A DNA stretch of 64,000 nucleotides from assembly GCA_036625225.1 (NCBI GenBank), contig JAZKUF010000002.1, forward strand, positions 124,001-188,000. Reading direction: 5' to 3'. Within the stretch, counting starts at the first letter, position 1, and every line of letters starts with the position of its first letter. Source of the DNA: Accumulibacter jenkinsii (GTDB lineage Bacteria; Pseudomonadota; Gammaproteobacteria; Burkholderiales; Rhodocyclaceae). The position numbers and the translations under genes are program-made. Below the pieces are notes generated by a model. The model was given only the letters and a program-made list of their open reading frames with translations, had not been told where the DNA came from and did not search any database. Shown in pieces: positions 13,155 through 22,134 of the stretch.

Positions 13155-13230
13155 TGGTGGGTGCTGACGGTCTCGAACCGCCGACATCCAGCTTGTAAGG
13201 CTAGCGCTCTACCAACTGAGCTAAGCACCC
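13155..13230 (-). tRNA. tRNA-Val (TAC)
   Basis: 76 nt with encoded CCA. Acceptor GGGTGCT/AGCACCC, D-arm AGCTCAGTTGGTAGAGC, anticodon loop CTTACAAG with anticodon TAC, T-arm GGCGGTTCGAGACCGTC. Located 122 bp downstream of lon. Confidence 0.97.
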
Positions 13231-13352
13231 GTCTTTGTCATCAAGGAGGCGGAGTCTAACGTATCCGTTGCGACTTTGCCAGACCACTGGCCACATCCTT
13301 CCGGGATGTTCGCCAAAAGCTGTCGCGGCGTCCTGCCGTCCCCGTCGCTGAC

Positions 13353-15767
13353 TCAGTGAGTGATCACGGTTGGCACGCTCTCCACCGCAGTCGCTGCGAC
13401 CGGCGGCGTGATAGCCTCCGCCGCCGGAATCGGTTCGGGTTTGCGTTCGAGCGCATGCTCGAGCACCTGATCGATCCAGCGAACGGGAATGATTTCGAGC
13501 TTGTTCTTGATGTTGTCGGGAATCTCGGCCAGGTCGCGGACATTCTCTTCCGGAATCAGTACCCTCGCAAGCCCACCGCGCACCGCCGCCAGGAGTTTCT
13601 CCTTGAGACCGCCGATCGGCAAGACCTCGCCACGCAGGGTGATTTCGCCGGTCATCGCGACATCGCAGGAGACCGGGATACCGGTAAGCACCGAAACCAG
13701 CGCCGTGCAAATCCCGACCCCTGCCGACGGTCCATCCTTGGGAATCGCTCCCTCCGGCAGGTGGATATGGATATCGCTCTTCTGGTAGAAGTCGTGATCG
13801 ATCCCCAGCGACTGAGCCCGTTTTCTGACCACCGACAGCGCCGCCTGAACCGACTCCTGCATCACCTCACCCAGCTTGCCGGTGGTTGTCGTCTTTCCCT
13901 TGCCCGACAGGACGACCGACTCGATGGTCAACAACTCGCCGCCGACTTCGGTCCAGGCGAGCCCCGTCACCTGACCAATCTGGTTCTCACGTTCGGCGAC
14001 GCCATAGTTGTAGCGACGAACGCCGAGGAATTTGTCGAGATTGCGCGCACTGACCGCCATCTTCCCCTGACTCTTCCTGAGCAGCAGGGTTTTCACCACC
14101 TTGCGGCAGATCTTCGAGATGTCACGCTCCAGCGATCGCACGCCTGCCTCCCGTGTGTAGTAGCGCACGATATCGCGCAGCGCGCTCTCGGCCACGGTCA
14201 GTTCGGTAAGCTTCAAGCCGTTGCTCTTCATCTGCTTCGGGAGCAGATAACGCTGCGCAATGTTGACCTTTTCGTCTTCCGTATACCCCGAAAGCCGGAT
14301 CACCTCCATCCGATCGAGCAACGGCGCCGGAATGTTCAGCGTGTTGGCCGTGGCAACGAACATGACTTCCGAGAGATCGTACTCGACCTCGACATAATGA
14401 TCGACGAAAGTCGAATTCTGCTCGGGATCGAGCACTTCGAGCAGCGCCGAACTCGGATCGCCGCGGAAATCCTGGCCCATCTTGTCCACTTCATCAAGCA
14501 GAAAGAGCGGATTCCTGACGCTGATCTTGCTCATGTTCTGCAGGATCTTGCCCGGCATCGAGCCAATATAGGTGCGACGGTGACCACGGATTTCCGCTTC
14601 GTCACGCACGCCACCGAGACTCATGCGGACGAACTTTCGCCCGGTGGCACGCGCAATCGACTGTCCCAGCGACGTCTTGCCGACTCCGGGTGGCCCAACC
14701 AGGCAGAGGATCGGCGCCTTCAGGCGGTCGACTCGCTGTTGTACGGCCAGATACTCGATGATCCGTTCCTTGACCTTCTCCAGGCCCCAGTGGTCGGTAT
14801 CCAGGATCTTTCCAGCTGCGGCGAGATCCTTGCTGATTCGCGTCCGTTTGCGCCAAGGCAGACCGATCAGGGTCTCGATGAAATTGCGCACCACGGTCGC
14901 TTCCGCCGACATCGGCGACATCAGCCTGAGCTTCCTGAATTCGGCCAGGGCCTTGGCGAGTCCTTCCTTGCTCATTCCCGCAGCCTTGATCTTCTTGTCG
15001 AGTTCCTCGAGGTCAGCCCCTTCTTCGCCTTCGCCGAGTTCCTTCTGAATCGCCTTGACCTGCTCGTTGAGGTAGTACTCGCGCTGACTCTTTTCCATCT
15101 GGCGTTTGACGCGGCCACGAATGCGCTTCTCGACCTGCAGGATGTCGATTTCCGATTCGAGCTGGGCGAGCAGGCGCTCGATCCGTGCCCGGACATCGAA
15201 CATCTCGAGGATCTCCTGTTTCTGCTCGAGTTTCAGCGGCAGGTGTGCGGCAATCGTGTCGGCCAGCCGGCCCGCTTCCTCGATGCCGGCAATCGAGGTC
15301 AGGATCTCGGGAGGAATCTTCTTGTTGAGCTTGACGTACTGGTCGAACTGCGCGATGACCGCACGCCGCAGCGCTTCGACCTCATGATTGACACCGTCGT
15401 CAGCCATCACCGGCCGTGCGCCGGCGAAAAACATTTCGTGGCGCGCCTCGATTGCCTCCAGCCGGGCGCGCTGCGCGCCCTCGACCAGAACCTTGACCGT
15501 CCCGTCGGGAAGCTTCAGCATCTGCAATATGTTGGCCACACAGCCCACGCTGTAGAGGTCATCGGCTTCGGGATCGTCCTTGACGGCCGATTTCTGGGCC
15601 ACCAGGAGAATGCTCTTGCCGGCTTCCATGGCCACTTCGAGGGCCTTGATCGACTTCGGACGCCCAACAAACAGGGGAATCACCATGTGAGGAAAGACCA
15701 CTACGTCGCGCAACGGCAGTAATGGCAGTTCGACTGGGTCGACAGTCAGCTTGGGGGTTGCAGACAT
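13353..15767 (-). CDS. lon: ATP-dependent protease Lon
   Basis: 804 residues. N-terminal substrate-binding LON domain (PLLPLRDVVVFPHMVIPLF), a central coiled-coil region, an AAA+ ATPase with Walker A GPPGVGKTS and Walker B FLLDEVDKM, and the C-terminal serine protease. The catalytic Ser is in KDGPSAG near residue 681, with the Lys in GGLKEK about 41 residues later. A degenerate, Ala/Pro/Val-rich tail follows residue ~765. It degrades misfolded and regulatory proteins. Fourth gene of the block, 85 bp after clpX. Its antisense frame, also long, is a shadow of high GC content. Confidence 0.98.
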   Translation of the reverse strand: MSATPKLTVDPVELPLLPLRDVVVFPHMVIPLFVGRPKSIKALEVAMEAGKSILLVAQKSAVKDDPEADDLYSVGCVANILQMLKLPDGTVKVLVEGAQRARLEAIEARHEMFFAGARPVMADDGVNHEVEALRRAVIAQFDQYVKLNKKIPPEILTSIAGIEEAGRLADTIAAHLPLKLEQKQEILEMFDVRARIERLLAQLESEIDILQVEKRIRGRVKRQMEKSQREYYLNEQVKAIQKELGEGEEGADLEELDKKIKAAGMSKEGLAKALAEFRKLRLMSPMSAEATVVRNFIETLIGLPWRKRTRISKDLAAAGKILDTDHWGLEKVKERIIEYLAVQQRVDRLKAPILCLVGPPGVGKTSLGQSIARATGRKFVRMSLGGVRDEAEIRGHRRTYIGSMPGKILQNMSKISVRNPLFLLDEVDKMGQDFRGDPSSALLEVLDPEQNSTFVDHYVEVEYDLSEVMFVATANTLNIPAPLLDRMEVIRLSGYTEDEKVNIAQRYLLPKQMKSNGLKLTELTVAESALRDIVRYYTREAGVRSLERDISKICRKVVKTLLLRKSQGKMAVSARNLDKFLGVRRYNYGVAERENQIGQVTGLAWTEVGGELLTIESVVLSGKGKTTTTGKLGEVMQESVQAALSVVRKRAQSLGIDHDFYQKSDIHIHLPEGAIPKDGPSAGVGICTALVSVLTGIPVSCDVAMTGEITLRGEVLPIGGLKEKLLAAVRGGLARVLIPEENVRDLAEIPDNIKNKLEIIPVRWIDQVLEHALERKPEPIPAAEAITPPVAATAVESVPTVITH

Positions 15768-15852
15768 TGATGGTGCCCTTCAGGTAAAAGTCCGTGTCCG
15801 TAGATTGTGGCACGAACCCGAATTTCAAGCCGCACAGACAGCGGCCAGCACA

Positions 15853-17124
15853 TCAGTTGCCGCCGGAAACCTTCGGTTGATCAGCGTAGATCAGCAGTGG
15901 CCGGGCATCGCCGATGATCACGCTCTCATCGACGACCACCTCTGAGACATTCTCCATCCCGGGAAGTTCGTACATGGTGTCGAGTAGCACGGCCTCAAGG
16001 ATCGAACGCAGACCGCGGGCGCCGGTCTTCCGGTCAAGCGCCCGCTTGGCAATGGCCATCATTGCCGCCGAGCGTATCTCGAGCGCCACCCCTTCCATCG
16101 CAAACAGCTTCTGGTACTGCTTGACCAGCGCATTCTTGGGTTCGATGAGAATCTGCACCAGTGCCGAGGCCGAGAGCTCTTCGAGCGTCGCGATCACCGG
16201 CAGGCGGCCGATCAGTTCGGGAATCAGGCCAAATTTGATCAGGTCTTCGGGCTCGACGCTGCGCAGCACCTCACCGACTGCCTTCTTGTTTTCCTTGCTT
16301 TTGACCTCGGCGCCAAAGCCTATGCCGCCGCGTTCGGAGCGGTTGCGAATGACCTTTTCGAGACCATCGAAAGCGCCGCCGCAAATGAAAAGGATATTGG
16401 TCGTATCCACCTGCACGAAGTCCTGATTCGGGTGCTTGCGCCCGCCCTGCGGGGGCACCGAAGCGACCGTTCCTTCGATCAGCTTGAGCAGCGCCTGCTG
16501 CACACCCTCACCCGAAACGTCGCGGGTAATCGATGGATTGTCCGACTTGCGCGAAATCTTGTCGATTTCGTCGATATAGACGATGCCGCGCTGCGCCTTC
16601 TCGGTATCGTAATCGGCCTTCTGCAGCAACTTCTGAATGATGTTCTCGACGTCTTCTCCGACGTAACCGGCCTCGGTCAGGGTCGTCGCATCAGCCATCA
16701 CGAAAGGCACGTCGAGCATGCGAGCCAGGGTCTGGGCGAGCAGGGTCTTGCCCGATCCGGTCGGACCGATGAGCAGAATGTTGCTCTTGGCGAGTTCGAT
16801 CTCGTCGCCGGCTTTGCCGAAATGGCGCAGCCTTTTGTAGTGGTTATAGACCGCCACCGAGAGGATTCGCTTGGCCGGATCCTGGCCGATCACATACTGG
16901 TCGAGAAGGGCCGAGATTTCCTTCGGCGTCGGCAGTTCGCCCCTGATCCCCTTGCTGCCCTGATCGCCGGAGATTTCGTCGCGAACGATATCGTTGCAGA
17001 GCTCGATGCATTCATCACAGATGAACACCGACGGCCCGGCGATCAGCTTCTTCACTTCGTGCTGGCTCTTGCCGCAGAAAGAGCAATAGAGAAGCTTTTC
17101 GGTCCCACTTTTCTTTTCCGCCAT
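15853..17124 (-). CDS. clpX: ATP-dependent Clp protease ATP-binding subunit ClpX
   Basis: 423 residues. N-terminal Cys4 zinc-binding domain (CSFCGKS ... CDECIELC), AAA+ module with Walker A GPTGSGKT, pore-1 loop AGYVGED and Walker B VYIDEIDK. It unfolds SsrA-tagged and other substrates and threads them into ClpP. Fifty bp downstream of clpP on the same strand. SmpB, its partner in the ssrA pathway, is encoded elsewhere in the window (25920). Confidence 0.98.
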   Translation of the reverse strand: MAEKKSGTEKLLYCSFCGKSQHEVKKLIAGPSVFICDECIELCNDIVRDEISGDQGSKGIRGELPTPKEISALLDQYVIGQDPAKRILSVAVYNHYKRLRHFGKAGDEIELAKSNILLIGPTGSGKTLLAQTLARMLDVPFVMADATTLTEAGYVGEDVENIIQKLLQKADYDTEKAQRGIVYIDEIDKISRKSDNPSITRDVSGEGVQQALLKLIEGTVASVPPQGGRKHPNQDFVQVDTTNILFICGGAFDGLEKVIRNRSERGGIGFGAEVKSKENKKAVGEVLRSVEPEDLIKFGLIPELIGRLPVIATLEELSASALVQILIEPKNALVKQYQKLFAMEGVALEIRSAAMMAIAKRALDRKTGARGLRSILEAVLLDTMYELPGMENVSEVVVDESVIIGDARPLLIYADQPKVSGGN

Positions 17125-17173
17125 GTCGCGCTACCTCACTCTCAAGACCGATGGAGACTGCCTGGATGCGAAA

Positions 17174-17803
17174 TCAGATGGCTTCCCGACTGGCGAGCAC
17201 CTTGTCGATCAGCCCGTATTCTGCCGCTTCCTGCGCCGAAAGAAAATTGTCTCGATCGGTATCACGTTCGATGCGCTCGATGGCCTGACCAGTATGATGG
17301 GCCATCAGGTCGTTGAGCTTGGCGCGCAGAGACAGGATTTCCTTGGCGTGAATCGCGATATCCGACGCCTGTCCCTGAAAGCCGCCCATCGGCTGGTGAA
17401 TCATCACGCGCGAATTGGGCAAGGCAAAACGCTTGCCATGCGCACCCGCTGCCAGCAGAAAAGCCCCCATCGAGCACGCCTGACCCATGCACAAGGTCGA
17501 TACGTCCGGCTTGATGAACTGCATGGTGTCGTACACCGAGAGGCCAGCCGAAACCGCGCCACCCGGCGAATTGATGTAAAAATGGATGTCCTTGTCGGGA
17601 TTCTCGGCTTCCAGAAAAAGCAGCTGCGCGACGACCAGATTCGCCGTCACATCGTTGACCGGACCCACCAGGAAAATGACGCGCTCCTTGAGCAGGCGCG
17701 AGTAAATATCGTAAGCCCGTTCGCCACGCCCGCTCTGCTCGATGACCATCGGGACCAGACCCAGCGCCTGTGGCTCCCAGATGTTGCCGTGGTCAATGCC
17801 CAT
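17174..17803 (-). CDS. clpP: ATP-dependent Clp protease proteolytic subunit ClpP
   Basis: 209 residues from the ATG at 17803 (MGIDHGN), which follows AAAGGAAGCG at good spacing; an ATG ten codons earlier (17833) lacks such a site. The propeptide-to-mature boundary is near ALGLVPMVIEQ. The catalytic triad is visible as Ser in GQACSMGA, His in VMIHQP and Asp in ERDTDRD. It forms the tetradecameric chamber served by ClpX. Third-from-last gene of the quality-control block, directly after tig. Confidence 0.97.
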   Translation of the reverse strand: MGIDHGNIWEPQALGLVPMVIEQSGRGERAYDIYSRLLKERVIFLVGPVNDVTANLVVAQLLFLEAENPDKDIHFYINSPGGAVSAGLSVYDTMQFIKPDVSTLCMGQACSMGAFLLAAGAHGKRFALPNSRVMIHQPMGGFQGQASDIAIHAKEILSLRAKLNDLMAHHTGQAIERIERDTDRDNFLSAQEAAEYGLIDKVLASREAI

Positions 17804-17835
17804 TTCGCTTCCTTTGTTCCAAGAATCGTGCATGT

Positions 17836-19155
17836 TCAGGACGGTTGTCCCATCAGTTCAGCAAAGGCGACCGGTTTGTCCAGCACCTTCACCCTGCCGA
17901 GAACCCATTCCACCACATTGGCTTCGATTGCCGCGTTCTCGAAGTCGCCAAGGCGCTCTGGCTGAGCATAGTACCAGCGGACGACCTCTTCCGGATGGTC
18001 GTAACTCTGCGCGGCCTCCTCAACCAGCGCCTTGATCCGTGCCGGTTTCGCCTGCAGGTCGTTGAGCCTGACGATCTCGGAAAGCAGCAGACTCAGACTG
18101 ACCCGTCTGCGGGCCTGATCGACAAACCATTCCCGCTGCATCGGCAGATCCTTCATCTTCATCCCGCGCTGCTCCAGGTCCTGGCGAGCCAGTTGCATCA
18201 CCCGCTCGGTTTCACGTTCGATCAGCACGCCCGGCACGTCGATCGGGTTGGCCTTGAGCAGGGCATCCATGACCTGCCCGGAGATCCGGGCCTGCAGGCG
18301 CTTCTTCACCTCGCGCCGGAGGTTCTCTTCGATTTCGGCCCGCATCCTGACCACATCGCCATCCACGACACCCAGCGCCACGGCAAAATCGGCATCGAGA
18401 TCCGGCAGGACCGGTTCGCCGACCTCCTTCACCGTGATATCGAAAGTCACCGACTGACCCGCCAGATCCTTGGCAAAGTATTCTGCCGGAAAGGTCATCT
18501 CGAAAGACTTGGCTTCACCCGGACGGGTACCGATGACTGCGTTTTCGAAATCGGAGAGCATCTTGCCTTCCCCGAGCACGAACCGGTAATCCTGTCCCTG
18601 ACCACCCGCAAAAGGCTCGCCGTCCTTTTTGCCGAAGAAATCGATACTGACCCGATCAGCGCTGGCAGCCGGACGATCGACAAGATCATAGCGTACCCGC
18701 TGCTTGCGGAGAATATCGAGAGTCCGGTCAATTTCCGCCGGGCCCACTTCAAGCACGGGGCGCTCGACTTCGAGCCCGGTGATATCGTTCAATACAATTT
18801 CGGGGTAGACCTCGAAGGTCACCAGGAATTCGATATGCGTCGTATTATCGGTGCTCTTCAGTTCGACTGTCGGTGCTCCGGCAACGCGCAATTGCTGTGC
18901 CGTGACCGCCTCGCTGAACATCTTCTTCAGCGCTTCGCTGAGCGCGTCCTGGCGGGCCTGTTCGCCATACTGCTGGCGGACGATTTGAGCCGGCACCTTG
19001 CCGGGACGAAAACCCGGCATTTTCATGTTCCTGGCAAGACGCTTCAGGCGCTGGTCGATATCCTTGTCGAGTTCGGCAACGGTTAGCGAAAGGGCCACCC
19101 GACGCTGGAGGGCGCTGGGGGCTGGTGCGTCATGATTGGCAACGATCGTTTCCAT
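17836..19155 (-). CDS. tig: Trigger factor
   Basis: 439 residues from the ATG at 19155 (METIVANHDAPAPSA), with AAGGA upstream; the frame extends further but without a better start. Order: ribosome-binding N-terminal domain with the signature-like GFRPGKVPAQIV, FKBP-type PPIase domain around residues 155-250 (FFGKKDGEPFAGG ... ENAVIGTRPGEAKSFEM), and a helical C-terminal chaperone domain. It binds nascent chains at the exit tunnel. It leads the tig-clpP-clpX-lon order that is standard in proteobacteria. Confidence 0.97.
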   Translation of the reverse strand: METIVANHDAPAPSALQRRVALSLTVAELDKDIDQRLKRLARNMKMPGFRPGKVPAQIVRQQYGEQARQDALSEALKKMFSEAVTAQQLRVAGAPTVELKSTDNTTHIEFLVTFEVYPEIVLNDITGLEVERPVLEVGPAEIDRTLDILRKQRVRYDLVDRPAASADRVSIDFFGKKDGEPFAGGQGQDYRFVLGEGKMLSDFENAVIGTRPGEAKSFEMTFPAEYFAKDLAGQSVTFDITVKEVGEPVLPDLDADFAVALGVVDGDVVRMRAEIEENLRREVKKRLQARISGQVMDALLKANPIDVPGVLIERETERVMQLARQDLEQRGMKMKDLPMQREWFVDQARRRVSLSLLLSEIVRLNDLQAKPARIKALVEEAAQSYDHPEEVVRWYYAQPERLGDFENAAIEANVVEWVLGRVKVLDKPVAFAELMGQPS

Positions 19156-19291
19156 TAAGAATCCTTGTGGTACAGGCTGAAAAGTGGCCGGAAGCTGGCT
19201 CGGTAGAAAGGCTTCCCTGCGCCTTTGGGAAAGCGGGTTCCGGCTGCATTCGTGGGGCAATCAGGCGCACTGCACACCCGGAAAGCGACCG

Positions 19292-19320
19292 ATTCTACAA
19301 CAATATGTGGTGGCTCGAAA
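19292..19320 (-). promoter_or_regulatory. Possible promoter of the tig-clpPX-lon block
   Basis: On the minus strand TTTCGA, 17 bp, TAGAAT; a good -10 and a weak -35. It lies 137 bp before the tig start codon, in the only intergenic space ahead of the block. Confidence 0.4.
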
Positions 19321-19401
19321 CCCGTGCGCCGGTGCCGCGACCTCGCACGCCAGGCCGGAGAAGCCGGGCGACGCGGACGTTCGACGACGGGCGAACGGCC
19401 C

Positions 19402-20736
19402 TCATTGCGCCGGCAGGAGGAGGCTTGCGACCTCGGCTACGTCCTTTTCCGAGAGGACGCCGGCCGCCATCCTCAGTTGCAGCAGGTTGATTAAATACTC
19501 ATAACGTGCCTGTGCCAGATCCCGCTTCGCCACGAACATCACCCGCTCGGCGTCGAGCACGTCGGTATTGGTTCGAATTCCCGCCGCCATGCCACGCATC
19601 GTCCCTTCGACCGCCACCGCACTGGCATCGACCGCTCTTTGATAGGCGACCAGCTTGTTGTCAGCGGTCTGGACGGCCATGAATTGCCGTTTGACCTCGA
19701 TCATGACCGCGTCTATGGTAGCGTCGAGTTCTGCCCGGGCACGCTCGCGGTTGGCCACCGCCTGATCGGTGAGTGCCAATACCCGGCCGCCCGCAAAGAG
19801 AGGAATGTTGACCTGTACGCCGACGGTATTGATCGAACTTTTCTGGTTGAGCGTCGAAATCGTTTCGTTCTCCGACCTCGTCGATCGCGCAACGAAATCG
19901 AGTTGCGGGTAATGACCGGCGCGATTGCGATCGACGTCCAGACTGGAAAACTCCCAGGCCTTGCGCCGGGCACGAATCTCGGGGCTATTGTCCTGCGCCA
20001 GCGCCGACCATTCTTCGAAATAGGCGGGCTGCACGGCCAGCGTGGTGAACTCCGGCCGCAGAATCCACAACGGCTGGACCGGCTTGCCGGTCATCTTTTC
20101 CAGCCGGAGCGTCGCCACCGCCAGGCTGTCGAGCGCATCGGCACGGCCAGCGCGTGCGAGTTGCAGCCTCGATTCGGCCTCGGCGACCTCGGTCACGGTC
20201 CCCTCGCCACCCTTCCGACGCCGCTCGGCAAGCTCGCGCTGCGCCCGGTAAGCAGCCATTTCTGCATCCGTCAGAGCCAGCTTCTCGGTCGCCAGCAGGG
20301 CTTCGAAATAGGCAGCCGAAACCTTGACCGCCAGTTCCGCCTCCTTGCGGTCGAAAATGGCCTCGCTGTGCGCGGCCTGAACCCCGCCTTGCCGATAGCG
20401 CACGAAGCTGTCGTAATTGAACAGCGGCTGCCGCAACGTGATCGAACTCACCGTGTCGTTGTAATCGAGCGACTGCGTCAGATCAACCGTCGTCGATTCC
20501 CGCTCACCATTGTTCTTCGAATAGGATCCGCTCGCGGCGAGCGTTGGCAGCAGGCCGGAACGGCCGATGGCAATCGCGGACTGGCCGGCGTCGCGCTCGT
20601 AGCGTGCCGCGCGAAAGGTCGGATCATTTTGCCGGGCAGCCTGGTAGGCGTCCATCAGGCCGACGGCGACCGCTCCCGACGACCCGACGAACAGCGTGCA
20701 GACGGTCAGCCGAATAGCCCTGCGGATCATGCTCAC
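19402..20736 (-). CDS. TolC-family outer-membrane channel of a type I secretion system
   Basis: 444 residues with a Sec signal peptide (MSMIRRAIRLTVCTLFVG..AVAVG). Two OEP repeats are visible: AYQAARQNDPTFRAARYERDAG ... and the second starting near WSALAQDNSPEIRARRKAWE. NTDVLDAERVMFVAKRDLAQARYEYL is the typical closing helix of TolC proteins. The gene starts within the stop codon of the HlyD-type gene (ATGA overlap), so translation is coupled. It forms the outer-membrane duct for the export machine encoded upstream. Confidence 0.93.
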   Translation of the reverse strand: MSMIRRAIRLTVCTLFVGSSGAVAVGLMDAYQAARQNDPTFRAARYERDAGQSAIAIGRSGLLPTLAASGSYSKNNGERESTTVDLTQSLDYNDTVSSITLRQPLFNYDSFVRYRQGGVQAAHSEAIFDRKEAELAVKVSAAYFEALLATEKLALTDAEMAAYRAQRELAERRRKGGEGTVTEVAEAESRLQLARAGRADALDSLAVATLRLEKMTGKPVQPLWILRPEFTTLAVQPAYFEEWSALAQDNSPEIRARRKAWEFSSLDVDRNRAGHYPQLDFVARSTRSENETISTLNQKSSINTVGVQVNIPLFAGGRVLALTDQAVANRERARAELDATIDAVMIEVKRQFMAVQTADNKLVAYQRAVDASAVAVEGTMRGMAAGIRTNTDVLDAERVMFVAKRDLAQARYEYLINLLQLRMAAGVLSEKDVAEVASLLLPAQ

Positions 20737-22088
20737 TCCTCGGTCAGAGCCGACGTCATCCGATCGAGGAACGGCTTGAACAGATAATTCAGCATCGTCC
20801 GCTCGCCGGTCTTGATGAATACCGACGCGGGCATTCCCGCCTTGATCTCGTGTGCCTTCAGTTTCTCCATGCCGGCCTCGGTCACCACCACCTGGCCGTG
20901 GTAGAACGGTGGCAATTTTCCTTGGGGATCGGTCGTCGCGTCGGCAGCCACCTGAACGAACTCGCCCGGAATCTGGGGAGTGGTCCGCTGATTGAAGGCC
21001 GGAAAAGTGATTTCGACCGGCAGCCCCAGACGGACCTTGTCGATCAGCGTCGTGGCAATCTGCACTTCGATGCGCAAGGGTTCGTTCTTCGGCACCACGT
21101 CCATCAGCGGCGTCCCCGGCGCCAGCACGCCACCGACCGTATGCACGTTCAAGCCGACGACGATCCCCTCCGAAGGCGCCCTCACCTCGGTATTGGCCAG
21201 ATCGAAGGCGAGCCCTTCGAGACGGCTATCGAGCGACGTGACCTCCTTCTGCACCTCGGCCAGCCCGTTCTCGACTTCCTTCTCGTACTCCTGCTGGCGC
21301 GCCACCATCCGCATCCTGATCTCCCCGATGCTCTGCTGCGTACGTCCCAGATTTCCCAGGTCTTCTGAAATGGCACCACTGAGCTGGGCCAGTAGACGCT
21401 CCTGCTCCGACAGACGGTTGCGCGGCAGATAGCCATCTGCAGCCAGTTCGCGCAGGCCCTTCAATTCCTCGAGCAGCAGCTTGCTCTGCTCTTCCTTGGC
21501 CCGCCGGGTCGCTTCGAGTCCCTTGAGCGACGACTCAAGACCGGCGAGCATGTTCTTCATCGCCCCCAGTTCGGCCTGCAGACCGGCCTGCCGGGAATGC
21601 AGCAGCTGCGTCTGGATGGCCATTGCATTCGCCGCCCGGGGGTCGTCCCTGGCCTGCAGCAGTTCGGCCGGGAAAATGATCTGTGAATGCCCCTGGGCAT
21701 CCGCCAGCAGGCGGGCCTCGGCGGCCTTGACCACGAACCACTGACTACGGGCGACCTCGTACTGCGAGCGCGCTGCGGTCGGATCGAGTCGAAGCACGAT
21801 CTCGCCGCTTTTGACTTCATCACCGTTCTTGACCAGAATCGCTTCGACCATTCCCGGGCCGAGATTCTGTACCGTTTTGCGATTGCCGGTGACGACCACC
21901 TGCCCGCTTGCCGGCACCCCCTGGTCGAGGGGAGCGAGGGCCGCCCAGAGCATGAAACCACCGAAGCCGACGCCCAGCACCAGCCAGCCCAGACGGGACG
22001 CCCGACCATGATTGATGTCGACGCTCGCCGGCGACTTCGTGTTGATGGCGCTCACGTCGGTGACATCGGTAATCTCGTCGACGTCCAC
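20733..22088 (-). CDS. HlyD-family periplasmic adaptor of a type I secretion system
   Basis: Membrane-fusion protein: a short cytoplasmic start, one membrane segment (LGWLVLGVGFGGFMLWAALAPLDQG read in two parts), lipoyl-like halves on both sides of a long coiled coil (residues ~100-280), then the beta-barrel domain (APSEGIVVGLNVHTVGGVLAPG). It links the ABC transporter to the TolC channel. There is no ATG in the expected place: I chose GTG at 22088 (451 residues). An ATC codon at 22112 has a much better ribosome site (AGGAGAAGG) and could be the real, rare start. Confidence 0.9.
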   Translation of the reverse strand: MDVDEITDVTDVSAINTKSPASVDINHGRASRLGWLVLGVGFGGFMLWAALAPLDQGVPASGQVVVTGNRKTVQNLGPGMVEAILVKNGDEVKSGEIVLRLDPTAARSQYEVARSQWFVVKAAEARLLADAQGHSQIIFPAELLQARDDPRAANAMAIQTQLLHSRQAGLQAELGAMKNMLAGLESSLKGLEATRRAKEEQSKLLLEELKGLRELAADGYLPRNRLSEQERLLAQLSGAISEDLGNLGRTQQSIGEIRMRMVARQQEYEKEVENGLAEVQKEVTSLDSRLEGLAFDLANTEVRAPSEGIVVGLNVHTVGGVLAPGTPLMDVVPKNEPLRIEVQIATTLIDKVRLGLPVEITFPAFNQRTTPQIPGEFVQVAADATTDPQGKLPPFYHGQVVVTEAGMEKLKAHEIKAGMPASVFIKTGERTMLNYLFKPFLDRMTSALTEE

Positions 22089-22134
22089 GTTCTTCTGCTT
22101 GAAGATATTGATGGCCCTTCTCCTGGCTCGCGAA

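Noticed and set aside
13356..15722. 788-codon open frame antisense to lon
   Set aside because: Lon is unmistakable on the other strand; the antisense frame is His/Arg/Leu-rich with no domain, the usual shadow of high-GC third positions.
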